Shown here piece after piece: positions 50,094 through 57,951 of a DNA stretch of 64,000 nt. Numbering within the stretch: the stretch's first letter is position 1; each line of letters begins with the position of its first letter. The position numbers and the translations under genes were made by a program. This DNA is from Chloroflexota bacterium. GTDB taxonomy: Bacteria; Chloroflexota; Anaerolineae; Anaerolineales; Villigracilaceae. Below the pieces are notes generated by a model, which was given only the letters and a program-made list of their open reading frames with translations, was not told the origin of the DNA and made no database searches. The DNA lies in assembly GCA_016223135.1 (NCBI GenBank), contig JACRPQ010000010.1:203130-267129 (forward strand). The letters are read 5' to 3'.

Positions 50094-51002
50094 ATGAAAA
50101 GGCTGTATAACATTCTTGCAGTGGGGATTGTTGCCGTTCTCGTGCTGGCTGCCTGCACAGGAGGCGGCGGCGAGGCAAAACCGGAGACCTTGCTGGACGC
50201 GATCAAGCAGCGCGGCTACATCTTGGTCTCCACCGACCCGAACTACGAACCGCAATCGTTCCTCAACACCGACGGTAAACGCCCAGCCGACACCAAATGC
50301 CCAGCCGACGCGCTGACCACCGCCGAAATGCAGGGCTTCGACGTTGAAGTCGCCATGGAAGTCGGCAAGGGCTTGGGCGTGGAAACCTGCTTCGCCACCC
50401 CCGATTGGGACCTCATCACCGCCGGCAGCTGGGCAGATAAATGGGATGTGAGCATTGGCTCGATGACCATCACCACCAACCGCCAGAAAGTGCTCGATTT
50501 CAGCGTGCCGTACTACTATGCGCCGGCTGTGATTGCCGTCCGCGCGGATGCGGGTATCACCTCGCTGGAAGACCTGAACGGTCAGGCGTTGTGCGTTGGC
50601 AGCGCCACCACCTACGAGCAATGGCTGAGCGGCGACTTTGAAGGTCTCGGCTTGCCCGAATCGTCCATCTATGCCCAGCCGCCCCAAGTGACCATCGTGC
50701 CGCTGCCGACCGATCAGGAATGCGCGCAGGCGATTGCCGCCGGACGTCAGGATTTTGTTGGCTACGTCACCTCGATGACGGTGGTCAACGCCAACATCGC
50801 CGCCGGCTTCCCGGTGGTTCAACTTGGCTCGCCGGTCTACTCGGAGGAGCTTGCCGCGGCGTTCGACAAATCTTCCAGCCTGCCCACCGACAGTCTGCGT
50901 GAAGAGGTCAACAAGATCTTCACCGCCATGCACAGCGACGGACGCCTCTCGCAATTGTCCATCAAATGGTTTGGCGAAGACCTCACCCAGTCTCCCAAAT
51001 AG
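50094..51002 (+). CDS. Polar amino acid ABC transporter, substrate-binding lipoprotein
   Basis: A 302-residue SBP of the family-3 type: lipobox LAAC (Cys18 or nearby; MKRLYNILAVGIVAVLVLAACTGG is the signal), then DAIKQRGYILVSTDPNYEPQSF, DVEVAMEVGKGLGVE, DVSIGSMTITTNRQKVLDFS and a C-terminal KWFGEDLT. It binds a charged amino acid outside the membrane. The DDAH-like gene at the end of the operon points to arginine or a methylated arginine, which is inference. Confidence 0.92.
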   Translation: MKRLYNILAVGIVAVLVLAACTGGGGEAKPETLLDAIKQRGYILVSTDPNYEPQSFLNTDGKRPADTKCPADALTTAEMQGFDVEVAMEVGKGLGVETCFATPDWDLITAGSWADKWDVSIGSMTITTNRQKVLDFSVPYYYAPAVIAVRADAGITSLEDLNGQALCVGSATTYEQWLSGDFEGLGLPESSIYAQPPQVTIVPLPTDQECAQAIAAGRQDFVGYVTSMTVVNANIAAGFPVVQLGSPVYSEELAAAFDKSSSLPTDSLREEVNKIFTAMHSDGRLSQLSIKWFGEDLTQSPK

Positions 51003-51020
51003 AACCATAATCCACCATGA

Positions 51021-51045
51021 GGGAGGCGGAATTTTTCCGCCTCCC
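51021..51045 (+). terminator. Hairpin between substrate-binding and permease genes
   Basis: GGGAGGCGGAA pairs with TTCCGCCTCCC around a 3-nt loop. There is no T-run after it, so it more likely shields the upstream mRNA 3' end and keeps the binding protein in excess. Confidence 0.6.
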
Positions 51046-51080
51046 TGCGTTTTCTGCTGCGAAAGGAACAAAGCGTCATT

Positions 51081-51920
51081 ATGAGCGCAATTATGCATTC
51101 CGACCCTGCCCTGCAAAAGACACACGCCGAACTGCTCTACGAGGCGCAGCTGCGCAAATCGCGCCAGTTCAACACGTGGGTGTCTGCCACATGGGGGGGC
51201 TTGTTCCTGCTTTTAGTGTATTTATTCAGCGGGCAAAGTTTTCTCGGCTTTCAGGCAATTGCCCTGAACCTGGAATTCATGCAGAAAAACCTTTCCTTTA
51301 TCGCAGGGGGCGTGTGGCAGACTCTTCTGGTTTCATTTCTTTCCATTTCGCTGGCTATCGTTCTCGCCCTCATCGCTGCGCTGGGACGGCTTTCCAAGTT
51401 TCCGCCCTTCTATGCGCTCAGCACGTTCTATGTGTCCCTCATTCGCGGAACGCCCCTCTACCTGCAAATCTTCTTCTTCTTCCTCGCCCTGCCGCAGTTG
51501 GGCATCATCCTGACCGGGCTGTTCGCCGGCGTCATTGCGCTGGGATTGAACTACGGCGCCTACATGAGCGAAATCTTCCGCGCCGGGCTCGCATCCGTCG
51601 GGCGCGGTCAGCGCGAGGCAGCCATGGCGCTCGGCATGACCCCCTGGCAGACGATGAAACGCATCATCCTGCCGCAAGCGCTCCGCTTCGCCATCCCCCC
51701 CATCGGCAACGACTTCATCGCCATGACCAAAGACTCGGCGCTCGTCTCCGCTACCGGCTTCGTTCATGAAATCATGTGGCGCGCCACCCGCGTCGGACGC
51801 GCCCAATTCAACAACCTGGAAGCGCTCATCATGGCGGCAGTCTTCTACTGGCTCATGACCATCGTCCTGACCTACATTCAAAGCATCATCGAAGCCCGCC
51901 TTGCCAAAGGAGACCGCTAA
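51081..51920 (+). CDS. Polar amino acid ABC transporter permease
   Basis: A 279-residue membrane protein with about five or six spans. The cytoplasmic EAA loop is [44 protein letters not shown] in the HisMQ class, split here at about residues 185-225; [18 protein letters not shown] is the usual RGTP entry motif. AAAGGA lies before the ATG at 51081. It would form a homodimer, since no second permease is encoded. Confidence 0.93.
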   Translation: MSAIMHSDPALQKTHAELLYEAQLRKSRQFNTWVSATWGGLFLLLVYLFSGQSFLGFQAIALNLEFMQKNLSFIAGGVWQTLLVSFLSISLAIVLALIAALGRLSKFPPFYALSTFYVSLIRGTPLYLQIFFFFLALPQLGIILTGLFAGVIALGLNYGAYMSEIFRAGLASVGRGQREAAMALGMTPWQTMKRIILPQALRFAIPPIGNDFIAMTKDSALVSATGFVHEIMWRATRVGRAQFNNLEALIMAAVFYWLMTIVLTYIQSIIEARLAKGDR

Positions 51921-51922
51921 TC

Positions 51923-52687
51923 ATGACGCCCATCGTCAAAATCGAAAACCTTGACAAGTATTTCGGTTTGCTTCACGTGCTGAAGGACATCTCCCTCGAA
52001 GTCCAGCCGCGCGAAGTGGTTTGCATCATCGGGCGCAGCGGTTCCGGCAAAAGTACGCTTTTGCGCTGTATCAACTTTCTGGAAGACCCCTCGCGCGGCG
52101 TCATCGAAGTGGACGGCATTCGCGTGGAAATCCACAACGGCACCACCCGCGAACACCGTCAGGCAATCCACGACATCCGCCTGCGGACCGGCATGGTCTT
52201 TCAGGAATTCAACCTGTTTCCGCACATGAGCGTGCTGGAAAACGTCATCGAGGGACCCGTCACCGTCAAAGGCATGGACCGCAAACAAGCCATCGAACTC
52301 GCCGAGCAAAACCTCGACAGCGTCGGCTTGCTCTTCAAAAAAGACGAATACCCCAACCGTCTCTCCGGCGGGCAAAAACAGCGCGTCGCCATCGCCCGCG
52401 CCCTCACCATGCAGCCCAAAGTCATGCTCTTCGACGAACCCACCTCCGCCCTCGACCCCGAACTCATCGGCGAAGTGCTCAACGTCATGCAAAAGGTCGC
52501 CAAAGACGGCATGACCATGCTGGTCGTCACGCACGAAATGGGCTTCGCCCGCGAAGTGGCAGACCGCGTGCTTGTAATGGCAGACGGTCAAATCATCGAA
52601 GAGGCAAAGCCCGAGGTCCTCTTCAGCCAGCCGCAAGACCCGCGCACCAGGGCGCTCATCGAACGCTACCGCTCCGGGGAAAGATAA
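51923..52687 (+). CDS. Polar amino acid ABC transporter ATP-binding protein
   Basis: A 254-residue ATPase: Walker [15 protein letters not shown]-loop FQEFNLFPH, signature [15 protein letters not shown], Walker [15 protein letters not shown], and the switch His in [14 protein letters not shown] lies 10 nt before the ATG, 2 nt past the permease stop. Completes the importer with the two genes before it. Confidence 0.94.
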   Translation: MTPIVKIENLDKYFGLLHVLKDISLEVQPREVVCIIGRSGSGKSTLLRCINFLEDPSRGVIEVDGIRVEIHNGTTREHRQAIHDIRLRTGMVFQEFNLFPHMSVLENVIEGPVTVKGMDRKQAIELAEQNLDSVGLLFKKDEYPNRLSGGQKQRVAIARALTMQPKVMLFDEPTSALDPELIGEVLNVMQKVAKDGMTMLVVTHEMGFAREVADRVLVMADGQIIEEAKPEVLFSQPQDPRTRALIERYRSGER

Positions 52688-53449
52688 ATGCCGCTTGCCA
52701 TCACGCGAGACATCAGCCCGCGCTTCAACGAGTGTGAACTCACCCACCTCGAGCGCGCGCCCATTGACGTCGAAAAAGCCCGCGCCCAACACCGCGGCTA
52801 CGTGAACGCGCTCAAACAATTGGGATGCAGTGTACTGGAACTCCCCGCCGAAGCCGACCTGCCCGACTCGGTCTTTGTCGAAGACACAGCCGTCATCCTG
52901 CCCGAGGCGGCGGTTCTTACCCGACCTGGGGCTGATTCGCGCAAACCCGAAGTCGAATCCATCGCCCAAGCCTTATCCCCTCTCGTCAAACTGCTGTCCA
53001 TCCGCGAACCCGCCACCCTCGATGGCGGCGACGTGCTTGTCGTTGGCAAGCGCATCTTTGTCGGCATGTCCACCCGCAGTAATGAAGAAGCGCTCCTCCA
53101 GTTACAGGAACTTCTGGGCGGCTACGGCTACTCCGTCCGCGGCGTCCCTCTTCGCGATTGCCTGCACCTCAAATCTGCCGTCACGCGCGTGAACGACCAC
53201 ACCCTGCTCATCAACAAACATTGGGTGGACACAGCCTTCTTCGCCGATTACAACCTAATCGAAGTGGACCCGTCCGAACCGTACGCGGCAAACTGTCTGC
53301 CAATCGGCGATGCAATTATCTTCCCCGCCGCCTTCCCCCAAACCCGCGCCAAACTGGAGACCCTCGGCTGCAAAATCGTCAGCGTGGAAGTGGATGAACT
53401 GGCAAAAGCCGAGGGCGCCGTGACTTGCTGCAGTTTGATCCTTCAGTAA
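52688..53449 (+). CDS. DDAH/amidinotransferase-family hydrolase
   Basis: A 253-residue beta/alpha-propeller protein: LPDSVFVEDTAVIL with the Asp/Glu of the binding site, TLDGGDVLVVGKRIFVG, the catalytic His in CLHLKSAVTRVNDHTLL (about residue 158), and the catalytic Cys near the end in EGAVTCCSLILQ. This is the dimethylarginine dimethylaminohydrolase pattern, which hydrolyses methylated arginines to citrulline. It starts on the base after the ATPase stop, so it belongs to the amino acid ABC operon and may process the imported compound. Substrate of this one untested. Confidence 0.88.
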   Translation: MPLAITRDISPRFNECELTHLERAPIDVEKARAQHRGYVNALKQLGCSVLELPAEADLPDSVFVEDTAVILPEAAVLTRPGADSRKPEVESIAQALSPLVKLLSIREPATLDGGDVLVVGKRIFVGMSTRSNEEALLQLQELLGGYGYSVRGVPLRDCLHLKSAVTRVNDHTLLINKHWVDTAFFADYNLIEVDPSEPYAANCLPIGDAIIFPAAFPQTRAKLETLGCKIVSVEVDELAKAEGAVTCCSLILQ

Positions 53450-53471
53450 ACGCCTCCCCCCCAAATGCATC

Positions 53472-53497
53472 GTTGGTCGGAATTAATTCCGACCAAC
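53472..53497. repeat. 26-bp REP palindrome 1, containing the RAYT stop codon
   Basis: Perfect palindrome (GTTGGTCGGAATT / AATTCCGACCAAC). The TAA of the transposase gene lies exactly in its AATTAATT centre. Confidence 0.9.
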
Positions 53498-54166
53498 AAA
53501 ATATGTGTATTTCCAGTCCTCCCATTTCTCCACCAAACCCGCTTTGACGGGGTTGTTGAGCGTGTACCAGACAATATTTTCGTATTCTTTCTGGTTGCGG
53601 ATAACATGGTCGTAACTTTCAGCCTGCCAAAACGAGTCGCTTCTCCCCAATGCCTGATTGCAAAACCGCGCCGTGCGACCTTTGAGTAGTTTCAGGGTGT
53701 CTGCCAGCGGATAGTTGGCTGTGACTCCCGCGTGCGTTGGTTGGAAGGAGCGCTCTGCCGTATCAATAACCAGATGCACATGGTTGGACATGAGACAATA
53801 GGCAATCAGCATATACCGTTCCCCGTCCAGCCGGTGGATTTCCTCGGCGACGATTTGCGCCACGCGCTCATTTGCCAGCCAGCGCGGACTTTCCTCCACA
53901 CAGCGGTCAAGCCATGAGTCGAAACGCCCGAAGTATTTTTTGTCCAGCTTGTAAAGTTCTCGGTATTGTTGCGCGCCGCTGTATTTGGCGCGGACGATTT
54001 GCTTTTCCCGCTCATGTTCCGCCTCCAATGCTTGAAGGATGTGAGCGGGCAGGGAATTTGCCAGCCGAAAGGTGATGAAAAACATTGCGCCCTCGGGATG
54101 CCAGTGGGGTAATTTGCGCGTGTAGTAGGACGGAATTAATTCCGTCTTACGCTTGTCATCCTCCAT
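53483..54166 (-). CDS. RAYT (REP-associated tyrosine transposase, Y1 HUH family)
   Basis: A 227-residue TnpA_REP-type protein. The His-hydrophobe-His nuclease motif is YCLMSNHVHLVID (about residue 125) and the catalytic Tyr is in FWQAESYDHVIRNQKEYENIVWYTLNNPVKAGLV (about residues 185-215, written as the family consensus); it begins LPHWHPEGAMFFITFRLANSLP. RAYTs recognise and cut REP palindromes as single strands. REP palindromes lie at both ends: one encodes the RKTELIPSY segment (54125-54150), and another supplies the final GRN and the stop (53472-53497). Several more follow upstream. No terminal repeats or target duplication typical of an autonomous IS are seen. Confidence 0.93.
   Translation of the reverse strand: MEDDKRKTELIPSYYTRKLPHWHPEGAMFFITFRLANSLPAHILQALEAEHEREKQIVRAKYSGAQQYRELYKLDKKYFGRFDSWLDRCVEESPRWLANERVAQIVAEEIHRLDGERYMLIAYCLMSNHVHLVIDTAERSFQPTHAGVTANYPLADTLKLLKGRTARFCNQALGRSDSFWQAESYDHVIRNQKEYENIVWYTLNNPVKAGLVEKWEDWKYTYFVGRN
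54125..54150. repeat. 26-bp REP palindrome 2, inside the RAYT N-terminus
   Basis: GTAGGACGGAATT / AATTCCGTCTTAC, palindromic but for one pair; it is read through as RKTELIPSY. Confidence 0.85.
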
Positions 54167-54185
54167 AGTAAAAGCCTCGCTTTCC

Positions 54186-54248
54186 GTCGGACGGAATGAA
54201 TCCCGTCTCTACAATTTGCCGGTTGGTCGGAATTTATTCCGTCCCTGC
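54186..54248. repeat. REP palindromes 3 and 4 upstream of RAYT
   Basis: 54186-54212 (GTCGGACGGAATG / AATCCCGTCTCTAC) and 54222-54248 (GTTGGTCGGAATT / TATTCCGTCCCTGC), worn relatives of the same 26-bp consensus, 9 nt apart. Confidence 0.8.
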
Positions 54249-54557
54249 AATCAGCGCGGACGTGTCCGCTTGCGGGTCGGCGCGCGTAGGTCGAAATTAA
54301 TTTCGACTTACAATCGCTATCTCTTCCTCCGTCAGCCCATACAACTGATACACCAACTGATCAATCTCTCTTTCCAACTCAGACGTGTCCGCCTGCGGGT
54401 CGGCGCGCGTGGGTCGAAATTAATTTCGACTTACAATCGCTATCTCTTCCTCCGTCAGCCCATACAACTGATACACCAGCCGGTCTATCTCCCGCTCCAA
54501 CGCGGACGTGTCCGCCTGCGGGTCGGCGCGCGTAGGTCGAAATTAATTTCGACTTAC
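54249..54557 (-). repeat. Tandem array of methyltransferase 3' ends joined to REP palindromes
   Basis: REP palindromes at 54286-54311, 54409-54434 and 54532-54557 are exactly 123 bp apart. The 97-bp stretches between them (54312-54408, 54435-54531) are near-copies of the true 3' coding end of the methyltransferase (54558-54654), encoding ADPQADTSELEREIDRLVYQ, YGLTEEEIAIV and the like; a partial fourth copy occupies 54249-54285. Each unit is therefore gene-tail plus REP. Confidence 0.9.
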
Positions 54558-57500
54558 AATCGCTATCTCTTCCTCCGTCAGCCCATACAACTGGTACACC
54601 AGCCGGTCTATCTCCCGCTCCAACTCAGACGTGTCCGCCTGCGGGTCGGCGCGCTTGGCGGCGAGAATGCGCTCAACAAGGTTGATGATTGGTCTCTGCC
54701 TGCTTATTTCAACATTTGGTATTGGAAGTTCGTTTAAGTCAGCAATATGCACTTGTGGCATTACTTTTCCAACTTCCTCAGTTGTCTTTTGGTAAACAAA
54801 GTTTAGAAGTTTAGAATTGTAAACCCCCAAAACAAACTTGATGTCAAATTTATCATCTATTAGTGAGATGTTATGTACAGAGTTCCTTGTATAGTATTGT
54901 TCAGTATCAAGGGTAGCAATCAATCTGTCTGACGTTTGACGGCTAATAATTTTCTCTGGAACTTCAAAAATTTCTCTTTCACGGAGTTGGCAATTGAAAG
55001 GTTTACCGTTCGGAGGCTTTGGATTTTGTTCAATGCTCTTATCGTATTTGATATATCTCTGTTCCCAAAATATAGGAGAAAATTTCGTGAATTCTCCACC
55101 ATCAATTACTTTTTTGTGTATATTTTTGTTGAACTCTTCTTTATTGCCGCTTTTGCTTATAAATAAGTTCTCAGATAATTTGCCTAACAATATTTCAGGG
55201 AATGGCATAAATCCAGTGCTTATGCCGTCTCTTATTTGACATATATCTTGTAGTTTTATGCTTTGTTTTTGCACTTTTTCTAGAAGTTTCATCTCACTCG
55301 GAGTTAATGTTACGAGAAATCTGCTGGCTCTCATTGTCTTAAACTTATCTTGGTGTATGATGTTCCTAGGAGCTGAGTTTATACCAAAAAATATATGTAC
55401 TTCTCTAGGCGCCACGGTAAGGTTCCTCTTGATAAGTAGGAGAATGATATTTTCAACAACTGCAGATTCGAACTGCATTTCATCAAGTAACACAATAGAG
55501 TGTATCTGTGCCTTATCAAGGATAAAATTACGAATTGCATGATAACGTGAATTTCGAAGTATAGGAGAAGGAACAATAAAACAATTAATGGCATTGTTCT
55601 TAATTAGGTTTATGCTTTTTTCAATAAATAAATTGAAGATGTTTACTTTTCCATCCGCACTCTCAAATAGTTTTTTATATGTTCTTATTTCTTCAATGCT
55701 TATTTGCCGCCCATCTAGGTACGGCGGATTACCAATCACCACATCAAACCCGCCATTCTGGTGAAAGACTTCCGAAAAATAAATTTCAAAATCGAACTGC
55801 GCCCGTCCGTTCGTCAGTTGGTCAATCAGGCGGTCAATTTGGGCTTTGAGTTGCTGCTTTCGGGCAGGCTGAGTCTCGTTGAAATAGAGCGGCTTCAGGC
55901 GTTCCAGTTCGGCAAACAAAGCGTGGTTGAACAGGTCTTTTTCCACGCCCAGCAGCGAATTGCCGCACACAATCTTGTAATCCAGGTTGGGCAGGGGCTT
56001 GATATTTTGGGGGTCGTCTTCATCCACCACCAGCGAGAGCCACAGGCGCAGTTTGGCAATCTCCACCGCGCCGGGGTCAATATCCACGCCGTAGAGCGAG
56101 TTTTCGATGCAGGCGCGCTTGAAGTGGTATGCCCCCCTCGTTCCCACCCCCCTGCCCTCACGGGCATCCCCCCATTTTCCCTGAAAATGGGGGGACCGAG
56201 GGGGGTAGTACACCGCCAGCGCCAGCCGCGCCTTGACGATTTCGTTCATCATCCCCACCGGAAACGCGCCGCTGCCCGCCGCCGGGTCGCACACTTTGAT
56301 TTCTGCCAGGGCACGGTCAAGGCGGGCGGCGTTGTTGCGAATCGATTCGGGCATTTGGAAGGAATACGTCTCCGTCTCCCGTCCCGCCGCTATCACCTGC
56401 TCGTCATGTTCCCGAATCTGCTCGCCGCGCAGGATGAGCGTTTCAATCTCCGCTTTGGTTGGCAAGCCGAGATTCGCCAATTCAGCCTCCGAATACTCGA
56501 CTATCGCATTCGCGCCGCTTTCCCCGCCTGAACCTTGAATCCTGGAACTTGAAACTTCAGAATACAGATACTGAATCAAACTCTGCTGGCACATGTAATG
56601 GACGATTTCGCGCGGGGTGTAATACACGCCGTACTGCTTGTTGAACTTGCTCTCCTCGCCCTTCTTGCCGCTGCGCAATGCCTGCAAATACGCCTCGTAA
56701 TTATCGGGGCGAATGGCGTTGAACTTCTCATACGCCTTGCCGAGCAATTCGGGGTCAATCGCCACTTCCTTCTCGAACGGCTCGTCTTCCTTCACCGTGA
56801 AGTTATAGCGGTCGAACACGTCCAGAATGCCGTCGCCCGTGTCGCCTTCGCGCGTCTTGTGCGTGTTCGAGAACAACTCATTCGGCAGCAGCAGGTCGGT
56901 GTGAACCCAATCGTAATTGTTGAGCGGGTCGAACAAGCCGCCGTTCAGGAACGGGATTTTGCAATTGAAGCGGCTGTAATAATGGTCATCGTGACTGCGG
57001 TCAATGCGCAATGCCTCGTAAAACAGCGGTTCGAGAATATCGTTGAAGAAATTCCGATAATCGCCGTGCCGCTTCTCGAACAACTCGCGCAAAAAGCGCT
57101 TCGAGCCTGCGCCCCACGCCGCGTCACGCGGCACGCCAAACCAGCCCTTCTTTTGCAGATAATACAGGAAGATAATCTGACCGAGCAGTTTCTTCGCCAG
57201 ATTGACGGTATCCACGCCCTTCGCTTCAAAATCGGACCTCGCGGCGGGGTTCGCCTCGACGGCTTGGTCCAACGCCTCTTTCGTCCGCACGAACAGGTCG
57301 CGGTACTTCTCGAAGAACTCCTTCGTCACCTTCTCGATGTTGAACGCCTCTTCCAACTGCGCCAGGCTGGGCTTGTGTTCGTCATCTTCCAGCAGGGGGA
57401 CGAAGCGGCTCTGGGCGGTGTGACTCTTCTCGTTGACGCCCACCAAAAACGACCAGCGGCGGGCGGGTGTGAACTCCTCTTTGACCTTCGCTCCCTCCTC

Positions 57501-57890
57501 GATGCGGTACTCCATCTTGACCAGCGAAAAGCGCCAATCTTCCGCATTGGGCGAGACGAAAGCCACCAGCGCGGCGTCTTTCATATCGCGCTGCAAATAC
57601 CACGCCACGAAGTTGCGCTGCATGGTGCGGGCGCGCTCGATGGAGGTCTCGCGCTTGAGATGGACGATGAACAGCATGACCTCGTTCTTTTCGGTCACAT
57701 ATTTGCCCACGCGCTCCATCTTCTCGACGTAATCCTGAAACTTTTCGGGGATGCGCGACCCCTGGTTGACGCGCGCCCCTTCGGCGTCGAATCCGTTCAA
57801 TAGTTCACGCAGGAAGCGGATGTAACGTTCGCGCTCGAAGGGCGCTTCAAAGGTCTGCTGGATGAGTTGGATGGCTTGTTGTCGGTTCAT
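54543..57890 (-). CDS. Eco57I-type (type IIG/PglX-like) DNA methyltransferase
   Basis: A 1115-residue protein. The N-terminal 400 residues (KFQDYVEKMERVGKYVTEKNEVMLFIVHLK and following) are helicase-partner-like and contain no obvious nuclease motif; the N6-adenine methylase core has the SAM motif CDPAAGSGAFPVG (about residue 532), YGVDIDPGAVEIAKLRLWLSL, and the catalytic NPPY in VVIGNPPYLDG (about 717). The target-recognition part (about 730-1065) is AT-rich, unlike its surroundings, as in exchanged TRDs. A 74-bp palindromic insert is read through at 56132-56205 (PPRSPHFQGKWGD). The stop lies in a REP palindrome. It follows the PLD/SNF2 helicase by 61 nt in one operon. Confidence 0.9.
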   Translation of the reverse strand: MNRQQAIQLIQQTFEAPFERERYIRFLRELLNGFDAEGARVNQGSRIPEKFQDYVEKMERVGKYVTEKNEVMLFIVHLKRETSIERARTMQRNFVAWYLQRDMKDAALVAFVSPNAEDWRFSLVKMEYRIEEGAKVKEEFTPARRWSFLVGVNEKSHTAQSRFVPLLEDDEHKPSLAQLEEAFNIEKVTKEFFEKYRDLFVRTKEALDQAVEANPAARSDFEAKGVDTVNLAKKLLGQIIFLYYLQKKGWFGVPRDAAWGAGSKRFLRELFEKRHGDYRNFFNDILEPLFYEALRIDRSHDDHYYSRFNCKIPFLNGGLFDPLNNYDWVHTDLLLPNELFSNTHKTREGDTGDGILDVFDRYNFTVKEDEPFEKEVAIDPELLGKAYEKFNAIRPDNYEAYLQALRSGKKGEESKFNKQYGVYYTPREIVHYMCQQSLIQYLYSEVSSSRIQGSGGESGANAIVEYSEAELANLGLPTKAEIETLILRGEQIREHDEQVIAAGRETETYSFQMPESIRNNAARLDRALAEIKVCDPAAGSGAFPVGMMNEIVKARLALAVYYPPRSPHFQGKWGDAREGRGVGTRGAYHFKRACIENSLYGVDIDPGAVEIAKLRLWLSLVVDEDDPQNIKPLPNLDYKIVCGNSLLGVEKDLFNHALFAELERLKPLYFNETQPARKQQLKAQIDRLIDQLTNGRAQFDFEIYFSEVFHQNGGFDVVIGNPPYLDGRQISIEEIRTYKKLFESADGKVNIFNLFIEKSINLIKNNAINCFIVPSPILRNSRYHAIRNFILDKAQIHSIVLLDEMQFESAVVENIILLLIKRNLTVAPREVHIFFGINSAPRNIIHQDKFKTMRASRFLVTLTPSEMKLLEKVQKQSIKLQDICQIRDGISTGFMPFPEILLGKLSENLFISKSGNKEEFNKNIHKKVIDGGEFTKFSPIFWEQRYIKYDKSIEQNPKPPNGKPFNCQLREREIFEVPEKIISRQTSDRLIATLDTEQYYTRNSVHNISLIDDKFDIKFVLGVYNSKLLNFVYQKTTEEVGKVMPQVHIADLNELPIPNVEISRQRPIINLVERILAAKRADPQADTSELEREIDRLVYQLYGLTEEEIAIVSRN
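56132..56205 (-). repeat. In-frame nested palindrome in the methyltransferase gene
   Basis: CCCCCCTCG / CGAGGGGGG ends and an inner 12-bp stem CCCCCCATTTTC / GAAAATGGGGGG. It encodes about 25 residues rich in Pro, Arg and Gly between the methylase motifs. Confidence 0.85.
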
Positions 57891-57951
57891 AATTCCTTTG
57901 CCCCTTTCTTCAAATCCGAACTGTGATTTAGGGGAAGGCGGTGGAGGGGGG

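Noticed and set aside
54249..54557. The regularly spaced repeat taken as a CRISPR array
   Set aside because: The 123-bp spacing is too long and the stretches between palindromes are near-identical copies of an adjacent gene end, not unique spacers; no cas genes nearby.
54153..54737. 194-codon plus-strand frame with repeated RVRLRVGARRSKLISTYNRY units
   Set aside because: It is only the reverse reading of the 123-bp array of methyltransferase tails and REP palindromes; the true coding sense is minus.
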